A stretch of DNA of 64,000 nucleotides from Bacteroides sp. (GCA_015060765.1 SUXW01000008.1:1-64000), one strand, 5' to 3'; positions 35,804 through 44,983 are shown, counted from the stretch's first letter. Translations and numbers: made by a program. Notes: generated by a model from the sequence alone, not told the origin.

Positions 35804-36535
35804 TTATATTTGTTCACTTGTTTTCCCATAGCGACGTTCTCTTCCCTGATAGTTACAAATAGCCTTGTAAAATTCTTCTTCCTTAAAATCAGGCCAATAT
35901 GTGTCACAGAAATAAAGTTCGGAATATGCACATTGCCATAGTAGATAATTGCTTAAACGGATTTCGCCTCCTGTTCTGATTAACAAGTCGGGATCAGGCA
36001 TGAAATTAGTACTTAAATGCTTGTCAATTGTTTCGTTGTCAATGTTTGATACAGATAGCTTTCCTTCTTTTACTTCTGATGCTATATTTTTAACGGCATT
36101 TGTTATTTCCCATTTTGAGGAATAGCTCAAAGCTAACACAAGACACATCCCGGTATTACCAGAAGTGTGTTCAATGCATTCATTCAATTTCTGTAATACC
36201 ATTTGGGGTAATCTTTCTGTATCTCCAATGATTCGGAAACTGATGTTGTTCTTCATGAAGATTTCTTCTTCGATAGATGCCATGAGTAACCCCATTAATG
36301 CGTTCACCTCATCGGCAGGTCGATTCCAATTCTCAGTAGAGAAAGTATACAGTGTAAGATATTTAACACCTAACTTTGCTGCTTCTTCTGCGATGATGTG
36401 TACAGTCTCTGCACCAGCTTGATGCCCAAAGCTACGAACTTGTTTCCTCTCTTTGGCCCATCTGCCGTTGCCGTCCATTATAATGGCAACATGAGTTGGT
36501 ATTCTATCTTTATCTATTTGCTCTTTATATAGCAT
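35804..36535 (-). CDS. uppS: Undecaprenyl diphosphate synthase (cis-prenyltransferase)
   Basis: A 243-residue cis-prenyltransferase, which makes the C55 carrier for peptidoglycan and surface glycans. Motifs: [38 protein letters not shown] (catalytic Asp in MDGNGRW), [49 protein letters not shown], and a final [27 protein letters not shown]. It is the gene between the DUF6242 lipoprotein (7-base gap) and bamA (2-base gap). Confidence 0.96.
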   Translation of the reverse strand: MLYKEQIDKDRIPTHVAIIMDGNGRWAKERKQVRSFGHQAGAETVHIIAEEAAKLGVKYLTLYTFSTENWNRPADEVNALMGLLMASIEEEIFMKNNISFRIIGDTERLPQMVLQKLNECIEHTSGNTGMCLVLALSYSSKWEITNAVKNIASEVKEGKLSVSNIDNETIDKHLSTNFMPDPDLLIRTGGEIRLSNYLLWQCAYSELYFCDTYWPDFKEEEFYKAICNYQGRERRYGKTSEQI

Positions 36536-36542
36536 CTTTTTA

Positions 36543-37919
36543 TTATTGATTTATAAAACCAAGTTTATTGATTCTACCACGCCATACATCTCCGGTTTTT
36601 CCCCACATAATCCATAGATAATTTTCGTTGTCTATGGTACAAGAATAGCAACCGCTTGATTGGATATAGAGGTTATTGAATTCTTCAGGGAATGTAGCGC
36701 CTTTGATAACTTTTTCCCAACCAATGCCATTGTCTTTGGAGGAATAGAAATAGTCAAATGCTTTGGCCGATCCACCGTTTTTCCCAGGTCCTCCGAATAC
36801 GTAAAGTTGATCGTTGTAGAAAATCATACTTGCATTTCTCAAATTGGGGCAACTGTTGGGATTGTCTTCCATAGTTAATGGGAACCATTCATGTTCAGAT
36901 GCCAATTGTGACCAAATTACGTTTGTTGTATCTGCTACCAATTGGTTTTGTCCCATAACAACTATTCGATTGATATTTTCATTGGTCTTCAAGGGATACG
37001 TAGCATAATAATAACTGCTCGTTGGGAATGTACTTGGAATGGGGGCGAAAGATGTCCAATTGCTTCCGTCAACGCTTTCTGTATATAAATTGTCGGTAGT
37101 TACGCCTATTAGTTTTTTATCTGTATCCGAATGGATGCCGGCAATCAAACTGTTTAATTTTTGTTCGGTCTGAACTTTTGTCCAATGGATACCGTTGTCG
37201 GATTGATACAATTGACTCTCTGCTAAAATATAAAGGAAATCTCCCCAAACAATTACGGAAGAATAATCTGCTTTTTCGGGTATATCTATTGTCTGGAGTG
37301 GTTCCCATACATTGCCGTTTGATGCATAGGCTGTTGTTACAGCTATTTGATTTTCTTGTTTTGCAAAAACGAATATCTGATTCTTATAGAATACTGCTTT
37401 CTGTTCTTGGATTTCAGTACTGAAATTACTTTGGTATTTGTTCCAAGTCATCTTTTCAGGATCTTGTTTGTGGACATTTACTTTAGAAGTATATGTGCGG
37501 CCAAAAGAACCATCATATGCCATAACTTTGAACTGTATTGGATTTTCAAAATTCAAGGAATCAGTTTCTTCCCATATGGAATCAGTTTCAGCTGCAATGA
37601 ATACATAACCGTCTGCATTAATGTTAACTACTACTTTGCTGACGTTTGTTCCATAAGGCAAAGAATCTACATTATAGATAAGTCCTTGTGCCTGATCGAT
37701 GATAAAAGGATAATTAGAGCCATATACGGTAGCAATGAGTGTAGTGTCTTTTCCATTAACTGTAGCTTTGTATTTCGTCTCTATGTTGTTGATAGAGAAA
37801 GAAATAATGCTGGCGTTAGGGCTAAATTCACGAATTTCTTCATCACTGTCCAAACACGAGGTTGCCGTAAAAATGACTATAAACAAACAAGTGATAATAT
37901 TCAGTATTCTTAATTTCAT
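36543..37919 (-). CDS. DUF6242-type exported lipoprotein
   Basis: A 458-residue lipoprotein from the ATG at 37919 ([22 protein letters not shown], lipid Cys at about 22); an ATG two codons upstream is also in frame. Residues about 30-150 resemble a cadherin/Ig-like beta domain ([27 protein letters not shown]), and residues about 150-458 form a beta-propeller-like repeat ([60 protein letters not shown]). This pattern matches the DUF6242 family of Bacteroidales. Function unknown. It is the first gene of the envelope cluster with uppS, bamA and ompH, where an assembly or surface role would fit. Confidence 0.8.
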   Translation of the reverse strand: MKLRILNIITCLFIVIFTATSCLDSDEEIREFSPNASIISFSINNIETKYKATVNGKDTTLIATVYGSNYPFIIDQAQGLIYNVDSLPYGTNVSKVVVNINADGYVFIAAETDSIWEETDSLNFENPIQFKVMAYDGSFGRTYTSKVNVHKQDPEKMTWNKYQSNFSTEIQEQKAVFYKNQIFVFAKQENQIAVTTAYASNGNVWEPLQTIDIPEKADYSSVIVWGDFLYILAESQLYQSDNGIHWTKVQTEQKLNSLIAGIHSDTDKKLIGVTTDNLYTESVDGSNWTSFAPIPSTFPTSSYYYATYPLKTNENINRIVVMGQNQLVADTTNVIWSQLASEHEWFPLTMEDNPNSCPNLRNASMIFYNDQLYVFGGPGKNGGSAKAFDYFYSSKDNGIGWEKVIKGATFPEEFNNLYIQSSGCYSCTIDNENYLWIMWGKTGDVWRGRINKLGFINQ

Positions 37920-37929
37920 TTGCAAATGA

Positions 37930-37955
37930 TACTTTTGTTACAAGATGCAAAAGTA
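37930..37955 (-). promoter_or_regulatory. Symmetrical promoter region of the envelope operon
   Basis: TACTTTTG (37930-37937, plus strand) and CAAAAGTA (37948-37955, which is TACTTTTG on the minus strand) form an 8-bp inverted repeat with a 10-base spacer. The minus-strand element is a -7 box with its start near 37941, about 22 bases before the lipoprotein ATG. The plus-strand element would fire toward the ribD terminus. Confidence 0.45.
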
Positions 37956-38049
37956 GGAAGATTTTTCTCTATACAGAAGTTTTAGAGCAAGTTTTATATT
38001 AATTTATAGATAAAATAAGTCTTTTTTTAGGTATTTGAGTTTATTTCGG

Positions 38050-39096
38050 TTAAAATATTCTATTAAAGGTGTATTTGAAACTTCTTCCAAAATGATTCTT
38101 AGTAAAATTCAATAACCCTTCTTGCATATGGGGCGCTTTTATCCCTTCTCTTAAAAGCATGGGAGATGTTTCGATACAAGCTTCATCCCATATTCCAGAA
38201 TCAATGAAAGATTGTAATAAAATGCTTCCACCTTCTACTATTAATGATTGTATTTTCTTTTCGTATAGTATTTTCATTATTTGGGGAAGAATGTTTTTTG
38301 AAAAATCCAGATTCACAAATTCAGTCTTTTGATGTAAGGACGTTTTATGTTTTTGAGTGAAGACAATGGTTGATTCTGTATCGTCGAATATATGAAGGTA
38401 ATCGGGCAATTCCAAATCCTTGTCTATGATTAGGCGTATGGGACTTTTCCCTTTCCAGTGTCGGGTAGTAAGGGACGGGTTGTCGAGTAGTGCAGTCTTT
38501 CGCCCTATCAATATCGCATCATGTTCTGCCCTTTTCTTGTGTACGAGCATGGACGTCAATGGTGTAGAAAGGAGGACTGGACTGCCATGAGTACGCTTCA
38601 TATCAATGAAACCGTCGGCTGATTGTGCCCATTTCAATAGAATGTATGGTCGTTTTTGGGTATGAAACGTTGTGAAACGGTGAATCAATTCTCTACATTC
38701 TTTTTCGAGGATACCAACTGTGACATCAATTCCTGCATGGCGTAGTTTATCAATTCCTCTTCCAGCGACGAAAGAAAATGGGTCCATACATCCGATTATT
38801 ACTTTAGGAATTCTTTTTTCAATGATCAAATCAGAGCATGGTGGTGTCTTTCCATAATGAGAACATGGTTCAAGACTTACATAAATGGTAGATTCTTCTA
38901 ATAGCGATTTGTCCTTGACGGAACGTATCGCGTTTACTTCAGCATGCGCTTCGCCGCACCGAACGTGGTATCCTTCGCCTATGATTCGGTCGTTATGAAC
39001 AATTACAGCACCTACCATGGGGTTGGGAGCAGTGTTACAAAATCCATTACGTGCTAATTGGATGCATCGGGCAATATATTTTTCGTCTTTAGTCAT
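38050..39096 (-). CDS. ribD: Bifunctional diaminohydroxyphosphoribosylaminopyrimidine deaminase / reductase
   Basis: A 348-residue RibD, second and third steps of riboflavin synthesis. The N-terminal deaminase (residues 1-145) has the zinc site HAEVNAI and PCSHYGKTPPCSDLII. The C-terminal reductase domain (about 146-348) has LLKWAQSADGFIDM, AILIGRKTALLDNPSLTTRHWKGKSPIRLIID and LIVEGGSILLQSFIDSGIWDEACIE. No other riboflavin gene is adjacent, and no FMN riboswitch is visible in the short upstream region. It diverges from prmC. Confidence 0.95.
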   Translation of the reverse strand: MTKDEKYIARCIQLARNGFCNTAPNPMVGAVIVHNDRIIGEGYHVRCGEAHAEVNAIRSVKDKSLLEESTIYVSLEPCSHYGKTPPCSDLIIEKRIPKVIIGCMDPFSFVAGRGIDKLRHAGIDVTVGILEKECRELIHRFTTFHTQKRPYILLKWAQSADGFIDMKRTHGSPVLLSTPLTSMLVHKKRAEHDAILIGRKTALLDNPSLTTRHWKGKSPIRLIIDKDLELPDYLHIFDDTESTIVFTQKHKTSLHQKTEFVNLDFSKNILPQIMKILYEKKIQSLIVEGGSILLQSFIDSGIWDEACIETSPMLLREGIKAPHMQEGLLNFTKNHFGRSFKYTFNRIF

Positions 39097-39116
39097 GGAG
39101 GTTCGACTTTAATTTT

Positions 39117-39124
39117 TACTTTTG
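39117..39124 (+). promoter_or_regulatory. Promoter -7 element for prmC-recX-comF
   Basis: TACTTTTG on the plus strand, predicted start near 39131, 12 bases before the prmC ATG at 39143; it rules out the upstream in-frame ATG at 39122. Confidence 0.5.
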
Positions 39125-39142
39125 CAATTCGAAAGTTTAGAG

Positions 39143-39982
39143 ATGCATCCTGTATATCAAAAAATAAAACAAGAGCTGAAAGAATACTATTCGGATTCAG
39201 AAGCGACTGCATTGGCAAGAATGTTGCTAATGGAGAAGTTTTGCTTCTCAAAACTTGAATTGTTCGGAGGCAAAGATAAGCAAGTTTTTAAAAAGGACCT
39301 TGATGTTTTGGATGAAATGTTGAGCCGTTTGAAAATCTATGAGCCTATTCAGTACATTTTGGGGAAGGAGATTTTTTGTGGATTGGAATTTGAGGTGGAC
39401 AAGAATGTTCTGATTCCTCGTCCTGAGACTCAAGAATTGGTGGAATGGGTGATATCCGATAGCATAAACAAAACGACTCGTATATTGGATATTGGGACCG
39501 GAAGTGGTTGTATTGCCATATCTTTGGTCAAGAACTTGCCTCAAGCAAAAGTGGATGCATGGGATATTTCTCCAGGAGCACTACATGTAGCAGAAAAAAA
39601 TGCAGGAATACATGAAGTTTGTATTGAGTTCAGATTGATAGACGTATTGAAAGAAGTTTCGGTCAATCAGGTTTATGATACAATAGTCAGTAATCCCCCT
39701 TATATAACTGAACAAGAAAAAAGTGATATGGATTCCAATGTGTTGGATTGGGAACCTTCTGGTGCTTTATTTGTCCCAAATGAAGATCCTCTAATCTTTT
39801 ATCGTAGGATAGCTCAGATCGGGAAACAAATTTTGAAGAAAAATGGGGCGTTGTATTTTGAAATTAATCGATCGTACGGTAAAGAAACGTTGGAATTATT
39901 GCTTGAATTAGGCTATCAAAAGGTACAACTTCGTGAAGATTGTTTTGGAAACCAACGAATGATAAAGGCGATAAGACCATGA
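39143..39982 (+). CDS. prmC: Release factor glutamine methyltransferase
   Basis: A 279-residue PrmC (HemK) that methylates the GGQ glutamine of release factors RF1 and RF2. It has an N-terminal helical domain (residues 1-75) and a class I methyltransferase domain with the SAM motif RILDIGTGSGCIAISLVKNLP and the substrate motif DTIVSNPPYITEQE. VLIPRPETQELVEWV between the domains is family-specific. The start was placed at 39143 because of the -7 box at 39117-39124. Its TGA overlaps the recX ATG (ATGA). Confidence 0.95.
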   Translation: MHPVYQKIKQELKEYYSDSEATALARMLLMEKFCFSKLELFGGKDKQVFKKDLDVLDEMLSRLKIYEPIQYILGKEIFCGLEFEVDKNVLIPRPETQELVEWVISDSINKTTRILDIGTGSGCIAISLVKNLPQAKVDAWDISPGALHVAEKNAGIHEVCIEFRLIDVLKEVSVNQVYDTIVSNPPYITEQEKSDMDSNVLDWEPSGALFVPNEDPLIFYRRIAQIGKQILKKNGALYFEINRSYGKETLELLLELGYQKVQLREDCFGNQRMIKAIRP

Positions 39983-40464
39983 AAAAAGAATATACAGAAA
40001 GCGAGGCTCTTTATAAAGCAGAATCTTATTGTTCGGTAGCCGAACGTTGTGTGTTTGATGTTCGAATGAAACTTCAACAGTGGGGTATGGCTTCAGGTGC
40101 TGTAGATAAAATTATAGAGAATTTGATTGAAGATAATTTTATCAATGAGCGGCGTTATGTTGATGCTTTTATTCGCGAAAAGCAACGTTTGAATCACTGG
40201 GGGCGGACAAAAATAGTTCAAGCTTTGAGGGTGAAGCGGTTGCCTACTGCGCTGATAGAAGAGGCAATGAAAGAAATTGTAGAAGATGATTATTTGTCTT
40301 CTTTATCTTCTTTACTTCAGAAAAAAAAGAAGGATATAAAAGCACGCAATGAGTATGAACGCTATGGAAAACTTGTTCGTTATGCATTAGGTCGTGGATA
40401 TGAAATGAATGATATAGTACATTGTCTGAAAAAATGTGGTATCACGGATGAGTATATGGAATGA
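39979..40464 (+). CDS. recX: RecA regulator RecX
   Basis: A 161-residue RecX built of three-helix repeats: AESYCSVAERCVFDVRMKLQQWGM, NLIEDNFINERRYVDAFIREKQRLNHWGRTKIVQALRVKRLPTALIEEAM, and RYGKLVRYALGRGYEMNDIVHCLKKCG. RecX binds RecA filaments and limits their activity. The ATG at 39979 overlaps the prmC stop by 4 bases, which argues for it over an in-frame ATG 13 codons upstream. Its end overlaps comF by 17 bases. Confidence 0.92.
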   Translation: MKKEYTESEALYKAESYCSVAERCVFDVRMKLQQWGMASGAVDKIIENLIEDNFINERRYVDAFIREKQRLNHWGRTKIVQALRVKRLPTALIEEAMKEIVEDDYLSSLSSLLQKKKKDIKARNEYERYGKLVRYALGRGYEMNDIVHCLKKCGITDEYME

Positions 40465-41137
40465 CCTTTGGGAATTGTTTTTCCCCCGTTATTGTGTGAT
40501 ATGTGGCAAGCGTTTGTCTTCTTCGGAAGAATGTTTGTGTGTGGGGTGCTTGTTTTCACTTCCTCAAACCCGTATGCTTTTACAAGAAGAGAATGAATTG
40601 GAAAAGAATTTTTGGGGACGTTTTTCTCTTGGACGAGCCGTTTCCTGTTTTTATTATTCGAAAGGAGGAGATGTTCGAAAACTGATGTATGAGTTGAAGT
40701 ATCATGGGAATAAAGAAATTGGTCTATTTATGGGGAGATATATGGCTATGAATTTGCATCCTGATTTCTTTAAAGATATGGATGCTATAATACCTATACC
40801 TTTACATCCGGAAAAGAAACGTAAACGAGGATATAATCAAAGTGAATTGTTAGCTATGGGGATTTCTCAAATTACAGGTCTTCCCGTTTGGACGGATGTT
40901 ATTGAAAGGGTACAATTTACAGAGACTCAAACACATAAAAGTCAGCATGAACGTTGGATGAATGTAAGTACAGCTTTTTCGAGAGTAAATGAATATAAAG
41001 TCGCTGGGAAACATGTCCTTTTGGTCGATGACGTGTTGACTACAGGAGCTACTATAATTGCGTGCGCAGATGTGTTGAAAGAAGTTGCCAATATAAAAAT
41101 AAGTGTTTTGACGTTAGCTTGGGCGGCAGATAGTTGA
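40448..41137 (+). CDS. ComF-family phosphoribosyltransferase-like protein
   Basis: A 229-residue ComF/GntX protein. It starts with a four-cysteine zinc finger (CVICGKRLSSSEECLCVGCLF, residues about 16-37) and ends in a phosphoribosyltransferase fold with the PRPP motif VLLVDDVLTTGATI; GYNQSELLAMGI is the family-typical middle motif. ComF takes part in DNA uptake in competent species; in Bacteroides the role is unproven. Two starts are in frame: GTG 40436 and ATG 40448; I use the ATG. The 17-base overlap with recX suggests translational coupling. Confidence 0.9.
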   Translation: MSIWNDLWELFFPRYCVICGKRLSSSEECLCVGCLFSLPQTRMLLQEENELEKNFWGRFSLGRAVSCFYYSKGGDVRKLMYELKYHGNKEIGLFMGRYMAMNLHPDFFKDMDAIIPIPLHPEKKRKRGYNQSELLAMGISQITGLPVWTDVIERVQFTETQTHKSQHERWMNVSTAFSRVNEYKVAGKHVLLVDDVLTTGATIIACADVLKEVANIKISVLTLAWAADS

Positions 41138-41198
41138 TTTTCTTACTTAATACTGAAAAAATTGCATGGTTCTTTTTCGTAAATTCAAAACCTTTCTC

Positions 41199-41206
41199 TA
41201 ATTTTG
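41199..41206 (+). promoter_or_regulatory. Promoter -7 element for pyrE
   Basis: TAATTTTG on the plus strand, predicted start near 41213, 21 bases before the pyrE ATG at 41234; it overlaps and excludes the in-frame start at 41204. Confidence 0.5.
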
Positions 41207-41233
41207 CGGAAAATTATCACAGACAGTTTAGTT

Positions 41234-41872
41234 ATGAAAACTTTAGAGAAATTATTCGCAGAGAAGCTTTTGAAAATTAAGGCTATTAAGTTGCAACCCG
41301 CCAATCCTTTCACTTGGGCGTCGGGTTGGAAGTCTCCTTTTTATTGTGACAACCGTAAGACTTTGTCTTATCCTTCTTTACGAAATTTTGTAAAACTGGA
41401 AATCAGTCGTATCATTCTTGAAAAGTTTGGTCAGGTGGATGCCATTGCAGGTGTAGCTACGGGTGCTATCCCTCAAGGAGCCTTGGTTGCTGATGAACTG
41501 AATCTTCCGTTTGTTTATGTGCGATCTACTCCAAAGGACCATGGTTTGGAAAATTTGATTGAAGGAGAACTTCGTCCGGGGATGAAAGTGGTAGTCATCG
41601 AAGATTTGATTTCTACAGGTGGAAGTAGCTTGAAAGCTGTTGAAGCAATCCGTCGTGACGGTTGTGAAGTTATCGGTATGGTTGCTTCTTTCACTTATGG
41701 TTTCCCTGTTGCTTTGGAAGCCTTCAAGAATGCCAAAGTTAATTTGATAACTTTGACAAATTATGAGGCTGTGTTGGAAGTTGCTTTGAAGACCGATTAT
41801 ATTAATGAAGAAGATGTTCCTGTATTGAATGCTTGGAGAAAAGATCCGGCTCATTGGGAACCAGGTAAATAA
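41234..41872 (+). CDS. pyrE: Orotate phosphoribosyltransferase
   Basis: A 212-residue OPRTase, which joins orotate and PRPP to orotidine monophosphate in pyrimidine synthesis. Motifs: QPANPFTWASGWKSPFYCDNRKTLSYP (orotate binding), VATGAIPQGALVADEL, and the PRPP loop VVVIEDLISTGGSSLKAVEAI. The start at 41234 (MKTLEKLF) is set by the promoter. The next gene, an SRPBCC protein, begins 84 bases downstream without a clear terminator, so it may be co-transcribed. Confidence 0.96.
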   Translation: MKTLEKLFAEKLLKIKAIKLQPANPFTWASGWKSPFYCDNRKTLSYPSLRNFVKLEISRIILEKFGQVDAIAGVATGAIPQGALVADELNLPFVYVRSTPKDHGLENLIEGELRPGMKVVVIEDLISTGGSSLKAVEAIRRDGCEVIGMVASFTYGFPVALEAFKNAKVNLITLTNYEAVLEVALKTDYINEEDVPVLNAWRKDPAHWEPGK

Positions 41873-41956
41873 TTTGTTGATTGTTGATTGAAAACATAGA
41901 GGAGAGCAGTTCGGATGCTTGAAGTGCCCGAACAGTTCTCTTTTTGCATAATATAT

Positions 41957-42382
41957 ATGGCACAATTCGAAAGTAGTGTGAAGTATGTTCCTTATAGTCA
42001 GGAACGAGTATATGGTAAGTTAGAGGATTTGAATAATCTGGCTTCTCTTAAGGATCGTTTTGAGCAAATGCATGAAAAGGTAGGCGATAAGATTCAAGAT
42101 ATTTCGTTCGACCGTGATTCGCTGACTCTTACTGCCCAAGGTATGAACGTGACATTGCGCATTATTGAGCGTGAACCATGCAAATGCATCAAGTTTGAAG
42201 GGGATAAATCTCCTATTCCAGTCAACTTGTGGGTACAGATTCTTCCGGTTTCTGACGAACAGGCGAAGATGAAAGTGACTATTCGTGCTGAAGTGAATAT
42301 GTTTATGAAGGCAATGGTAACCAAACCTTTACAAGAAGGTGTGGAAAAAATTGCAGATATGTTGGCAATGATTTCATATTGA
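41957..42382 (+). CDS. Small SRPBCC (START-like) protein
   Basis: A 141-residue protein predicted to take the helix-grip fold of the SRPBCC/polyketide-cyclase group. The N-terminus AQFESSVKYVPYSQERVYGKLEDLNNLASLKDRF, the middle beta-rich core and the C-terminal amphipathic helix MFMKAMVTKPLQEGVEKIADMLAMISY fit it. Homologs occur throughout Bacteroidetes between pyrE and argH. Ligand and function unknown. I start at ATG 41957, where such proteins begin, not at the in-frame ATG at 41915. argH follows after 7 bases. Confidence 0.75.
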   Translation: MAQFESSVKYVPYSQERVYGKLEDLNNLASLKDRFEQMHEKVGDKIQDISFDRDSLTLTAQGMNVTLRIIEREPCKCIKFEGDKSPIPVNLWVQILPVSDEQAKMKVTIRAEVNMFMKAMVTKPLQEGVEKIADMLAMISY

Positions 42383-42389
42383 TTTGAAT

Positions 42390-43730
42390 ATGGCACAGAA
42401 ACTTTGGGAAAAGAGTGTACAGGTAAACGAAGAGATTGATCGTTTTACTGTAGGTCATGACCGTGAAATGGACCTTTATTTGGCCAAACACGATGTGCTG
42501 GGCTCAATGGCGCATATCACTATGCTCGAGAGTATTGGTTTGCTGGAAGCGGATGAATTACAAGCTCTTTTGAATGAATTGAAAAGTATTTATGCTTCTG
42601 CAGAAAGAGGAGAGTTTGTGATTGAGGATGGCATTGAAGATGTGCATTCGCAGGTAGAATTGATGTTGACTCGTAAGTTGGGTGATGTCGGTAAGAAAAT
42701 TCATAGTGGACGCTCGCGTAATGACCAGGTGTTGGTCGATTTGAAACTATTCACTCGTACGCAATTGAAAGAGATAGCCGAAGCTGTGGAAGATTTGTTT
42801 AAAGTGTTAATAACCCAAAGCAATAAATATAAAAATGTATTGATGCCGGGGTATACTCATCTTCAAATTGCTATGCCTTCATCATTCGGGTTGTGGTTTG
42901 GTGCGTATGCCGAAAGTTTGGTAGACGATATGATGTTCCTTCAGGCTGCATTCAAGATGTGCAATCGTAATCCGCTAGGATCGGCAGCCGGTTATGGCTC
43001 TTCGTTTCCGTTGGATCGCGAGATGACTACTTGTCTTTTAGGATTCGATTCCATGAATTACAATGTGGTGTATGCGCAGATGGGGCGAGGCAAGATGGAA
43101 CGTAACGTGGCTTTCGCTTTGGCATCCATTGCAGGAACAATAGCTAAATTGGCTTTTGATGCATGTATGTTCAGTAGCCAGAATTTCGGATTTGTGAAGT
43201 TGCCTGATGAATGTACTACTGGCTCCAGTATCATGCCTCATAAAAAGAATCCGGATGTATTTGAATTGACACGTGCCAAGTGCAATAAAATACAGTCGCT
43301 TCCACAACAAGTGATGATGATTATGAACAATCTGCCTTCGGGATATTTTCGTGACCTTCAAATTATCAAGGAAGTATTTCTTCCTGTTTTCGGGGAGTTG
43401 AAGGATTGTCTACAGATGGCTACTTATATCATGGATAAGATCAAGATTAACGAGCATATTCTGGATGATGATCGCTATCTGTATATTTTCAGTGTAGAGG
43501 AGGTTAACCGTTTGGCGAGTGAGGGGATGCCTTTCCGTGATGCCTATAAAAAGGTAGGTTTGGATATAGAGGCGGGGAAATTTACTCATAACAAGCAGGT
43601 TCATCATACGCATGAAGGAAGCATCGGTAATCTTTGTAATGATAAGATTATGGCTCTAATGGCCAATGTAATTGAAGGATTCAATTTTGCAACGATGGAA
43701 ACTGCTGAGAAGAATTTGTTAGGACGATAA
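42390..43730 (+). CDS. argH: Argininosuccinate lyase
   Basis: A 446-residue argininosuccinate lyase, the last step of arginine synthesis (argininosuccinate to arginine plus fumarate). Fumarase-superfamily motifs: IEDGIEDVHSQVELMLTRKLGDVGKKIHSGRSRNDQV, GYTHLQIAMPSSFGLWFGAYAESL, and the signature TTGSSIMPHKKNPDVFELTRAKCNKI with the catalytic serine. The ATG at 42390 is preferred (MAQKLWEK); 42384 is also in frame. No other arginine gene is near. Confidence 0.96.
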   Translation: MAQKLWEKSVQVNEEIDRFTVGHDREMDLYLAKHDVLGSMAHITMLESIGLLEADELQALLNELKSIYASAERGEFVIEDGIEDVHSQVELMLTRKLGDVGKKIHSGRSRNDQVLVDLKLFTRTQLKEIAEAVEDLFKVLITQSNKYKNVLMPGYTHLQIAMPSSFGLWFGAYAESLVDDMMFLQAAFKMCNRNPLGSAAGYGSSFPLDREMTTCLLGFDSMNYNVVYAQMGRGKMERNVAFALASIAGTIAKLAFDACMFSSQNFGFVKLPDECTTGSSIMPHKKNPDVFELTRAKCNKIQSLPQQVMMIMNNLPSGYFRDLQIIKEVFLPVFGELKDCLQMATYIMDKIKINEHILDDDRYLYIFSVEEVNRLASEGMPFRDAYKKVGLDIEAGKFTHNKQVHHTHEGSIGNLCNDKIMALMANVIEGFNFATMETAEKNLLGR

Positions 43731-43742
43731 AATAGATTAACT

Positions 43743-44738
43743 ATGAACAACTACCAACCTTCGGCCGACCGTTATGATAAAATGCAATATAAGTATTGCG
43801 GGAAGAGCGGTTTGCTATTACCGAGAATCTCATTGGGATTGTGGCACAACTTTGGAAGTGTGGACGATTTCGGAGTCGCTACTGATATGATAAAGTATGC
43901 TTTTGACAATGGTGTAACTCATTTTGATTTAGCAAATAACTACGGTCCCGTTCCTGGAAGTGCAGAAAGTAACTTCGGGAAAATATTGAAAGAGAATTTT
44001 CAAGGATATCGCGATGAAATGATCATTTCCTCTAAAGCCGGTCATGACATGTGGTCAGGCCCTTATGGAGATGGCAGCTCACGTAAAAATTTGATGGCAA
44101 GTATTGACCAAAGCCTTCGCCGTACAGGGCTGGAATATTTTGATATCTTTTACAGTCACCGTTATGATGGAGTGACTCCTGTAGAAGAAACTATTCAAAC
44201 TTTGATTGATATTGTGAAGCAAGGAAAAGCCTTGTATGTCGGAATTTCCAAATATCCGCCGGCACAGGCTAAACAGGCCTACGAAATGATGAAGGCGGCA
44301 AGTGTTCCTTGTCTCATTAGTCAGTATAAATATAATATGTTCGATCGTACTATCGAATCGGAAACTCTTCCGTTGGCGGCAGAATATGGTTCTGGCGTAA
44401 TTGCTTTTTCACCATTGGCACAGGGAATGTTGACCGACAGATATTTGAATGGTATTCCTGAAAATTCTCGTGCAGCCCGTTCTACAGGCTTTTTGAAATT
44501 AGATCAGGTGACCGATGCATTAGTTTCAAAATCGCGGTTGTTGAATAATTTGGCTGCTCGTCGTGGTCAGACGTTGGCAGAGATGGCATTAGCTTGGGTA
44601 TTGAAAGACGAACGAATGACATCTGTCATTGTAGGAGCTAGTTCGGTTCGCCAATTGGCTGCCAATCTTCATGCGATGGACAATCTTTCATTCACATCCG
44701 AAGAACTTCAGGAAATAGAATTGGTCTTGAATAAATAA
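43743..44738 (+). CDS. Aldo/keto reductase (YghZ/Mgr-like)
   Basis: A 331-residue AKR of the KvAP-beta/YghZ subgroup. It has GKSGLLLPRISLGLWHNFG, FDLANNYGPVPGSAESNFGKIL (catalytic Asp and Tyr), YFDIFYSHRYD (catalytic His), and the NADPH-binding SPLAQGMLTDRYL and SSVRQLAANL. Related enzymes reduce L-glyceraldehyde 3-phosphate or methylglyoxal and protect against toxic aldehydes; the physiological substrate here is inferred. It follows argH by 12 bases and ends just before the tRNA promoter. Confidence 0.9.
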   Translation: MNNYQPSADRYDKMQYKYCGKSGLLLPRISLGLWHNFGSVDDFGVATDMIKYAFDNGVTHFDLANNYGPVPGSAESNFGKILKENFQGYRDEMIISSKAGHDMWSGPYGDGSSRKNLMASIDQSLRRTGLEYFDIFYSHRYDGVTPVEETIQTLIDIVKQGKALYVGISKYPPAQAKQAYEMMKAASVPCLISQYKYNMFDRTIESETLPLAAEYGSGVIAFSPLAQGMLTDRYLNGIPENSRAARSTGFLKLDQVTDALVSKSRLLNNLAARRGQTLAEMALAWVLKDERMTSVIVGASSVRQLAANLHAMDNLSFTSEELQEIELVLNK

Positions 44739-44743
44739 GAAAA

Positions 44744-44797
44744 AACGGGTGCAAAAATTTGGCTGTTAATGTAAAAGCCTTTATCTTTGCACCCGTT
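44744..44797. repeat. 12-bp inverted repeat around the tRNA promoter
   Basis: AACGGGTGCAAA (44744-44755) and TTTGCACCCGTT (44786-44797) are perfect complements, 30 bases apart. The right arm contains the last four bases of the -7 box and the predicted start; the left arm lies just before the -33 box. Confidence 0.6.
44758..44789 (+). promoter_or_regulatory. Promoter of tRNA-Gly/tRNA-Leu
   Basis: TTTG (44758-44761), a 20-bp spacer and TATCTTTG (44782-44789), the most complete consensus on the plus strand here; the predicted start is about 13 bases before tRNA-Gly. Confidence 0.75.
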
Positions 44798-44808
44798 AAA
44801 ACCGAAAT

Positions 44809-44881
44809 GCGGAAATAGCTCAGTTGGTAGAGCATAACCTTGCCAAGGTTAGGGTCGCGAGTTCGAGCCTCGTTTTCCGCT
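44809..44881 (+). tRNA. tRNA-Gly (anticodon GCC)
   Basis: A 73-base cloverleaf. The acceptor stem is GCGGAAA paired with TTTCCGC, the D arm is AGCTCAGTTGGTAGAGCA, the anticodon stem is TAACC/GGTTA with loop TTGCCAA (anticodon GCC), and the T arm is CGAGTTCGAGCCTCG. CCA is not encoded. Co-transcribed with tRNA-Leu 13 bases downstream. Confidence 0.96.
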
Positions 44882-44894
44882 CTCTATTGAGGAT

Positions 44895-44979
44895 GCTCGA
44901 ATGGTGGAATCGGTAGACACGAGGGACTTAAAATCCCTTGGCCATTGCGGCTGTGCGGGTTCAAGTCCCGCTTCGAGTA
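44895..44979 (+). tRNA. tRNA-Leu (anticodon TAA)
   Basis: An 85-base class II tRNA with a long variable arm (TTGGCCATTGCGGCTGTG region). The acceptor is GCTCGAA paired with TTCGAGT (G-U at the end pair), the anticodon stem is AGGGA/TCCCT with loop CTTAAAA (anticodon TAA), and the T arm is CGGGTTCAAGTCCCG. CCA is not encoded. Confidence 0.95.
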
Positions 44980-44983
44980 CAAT

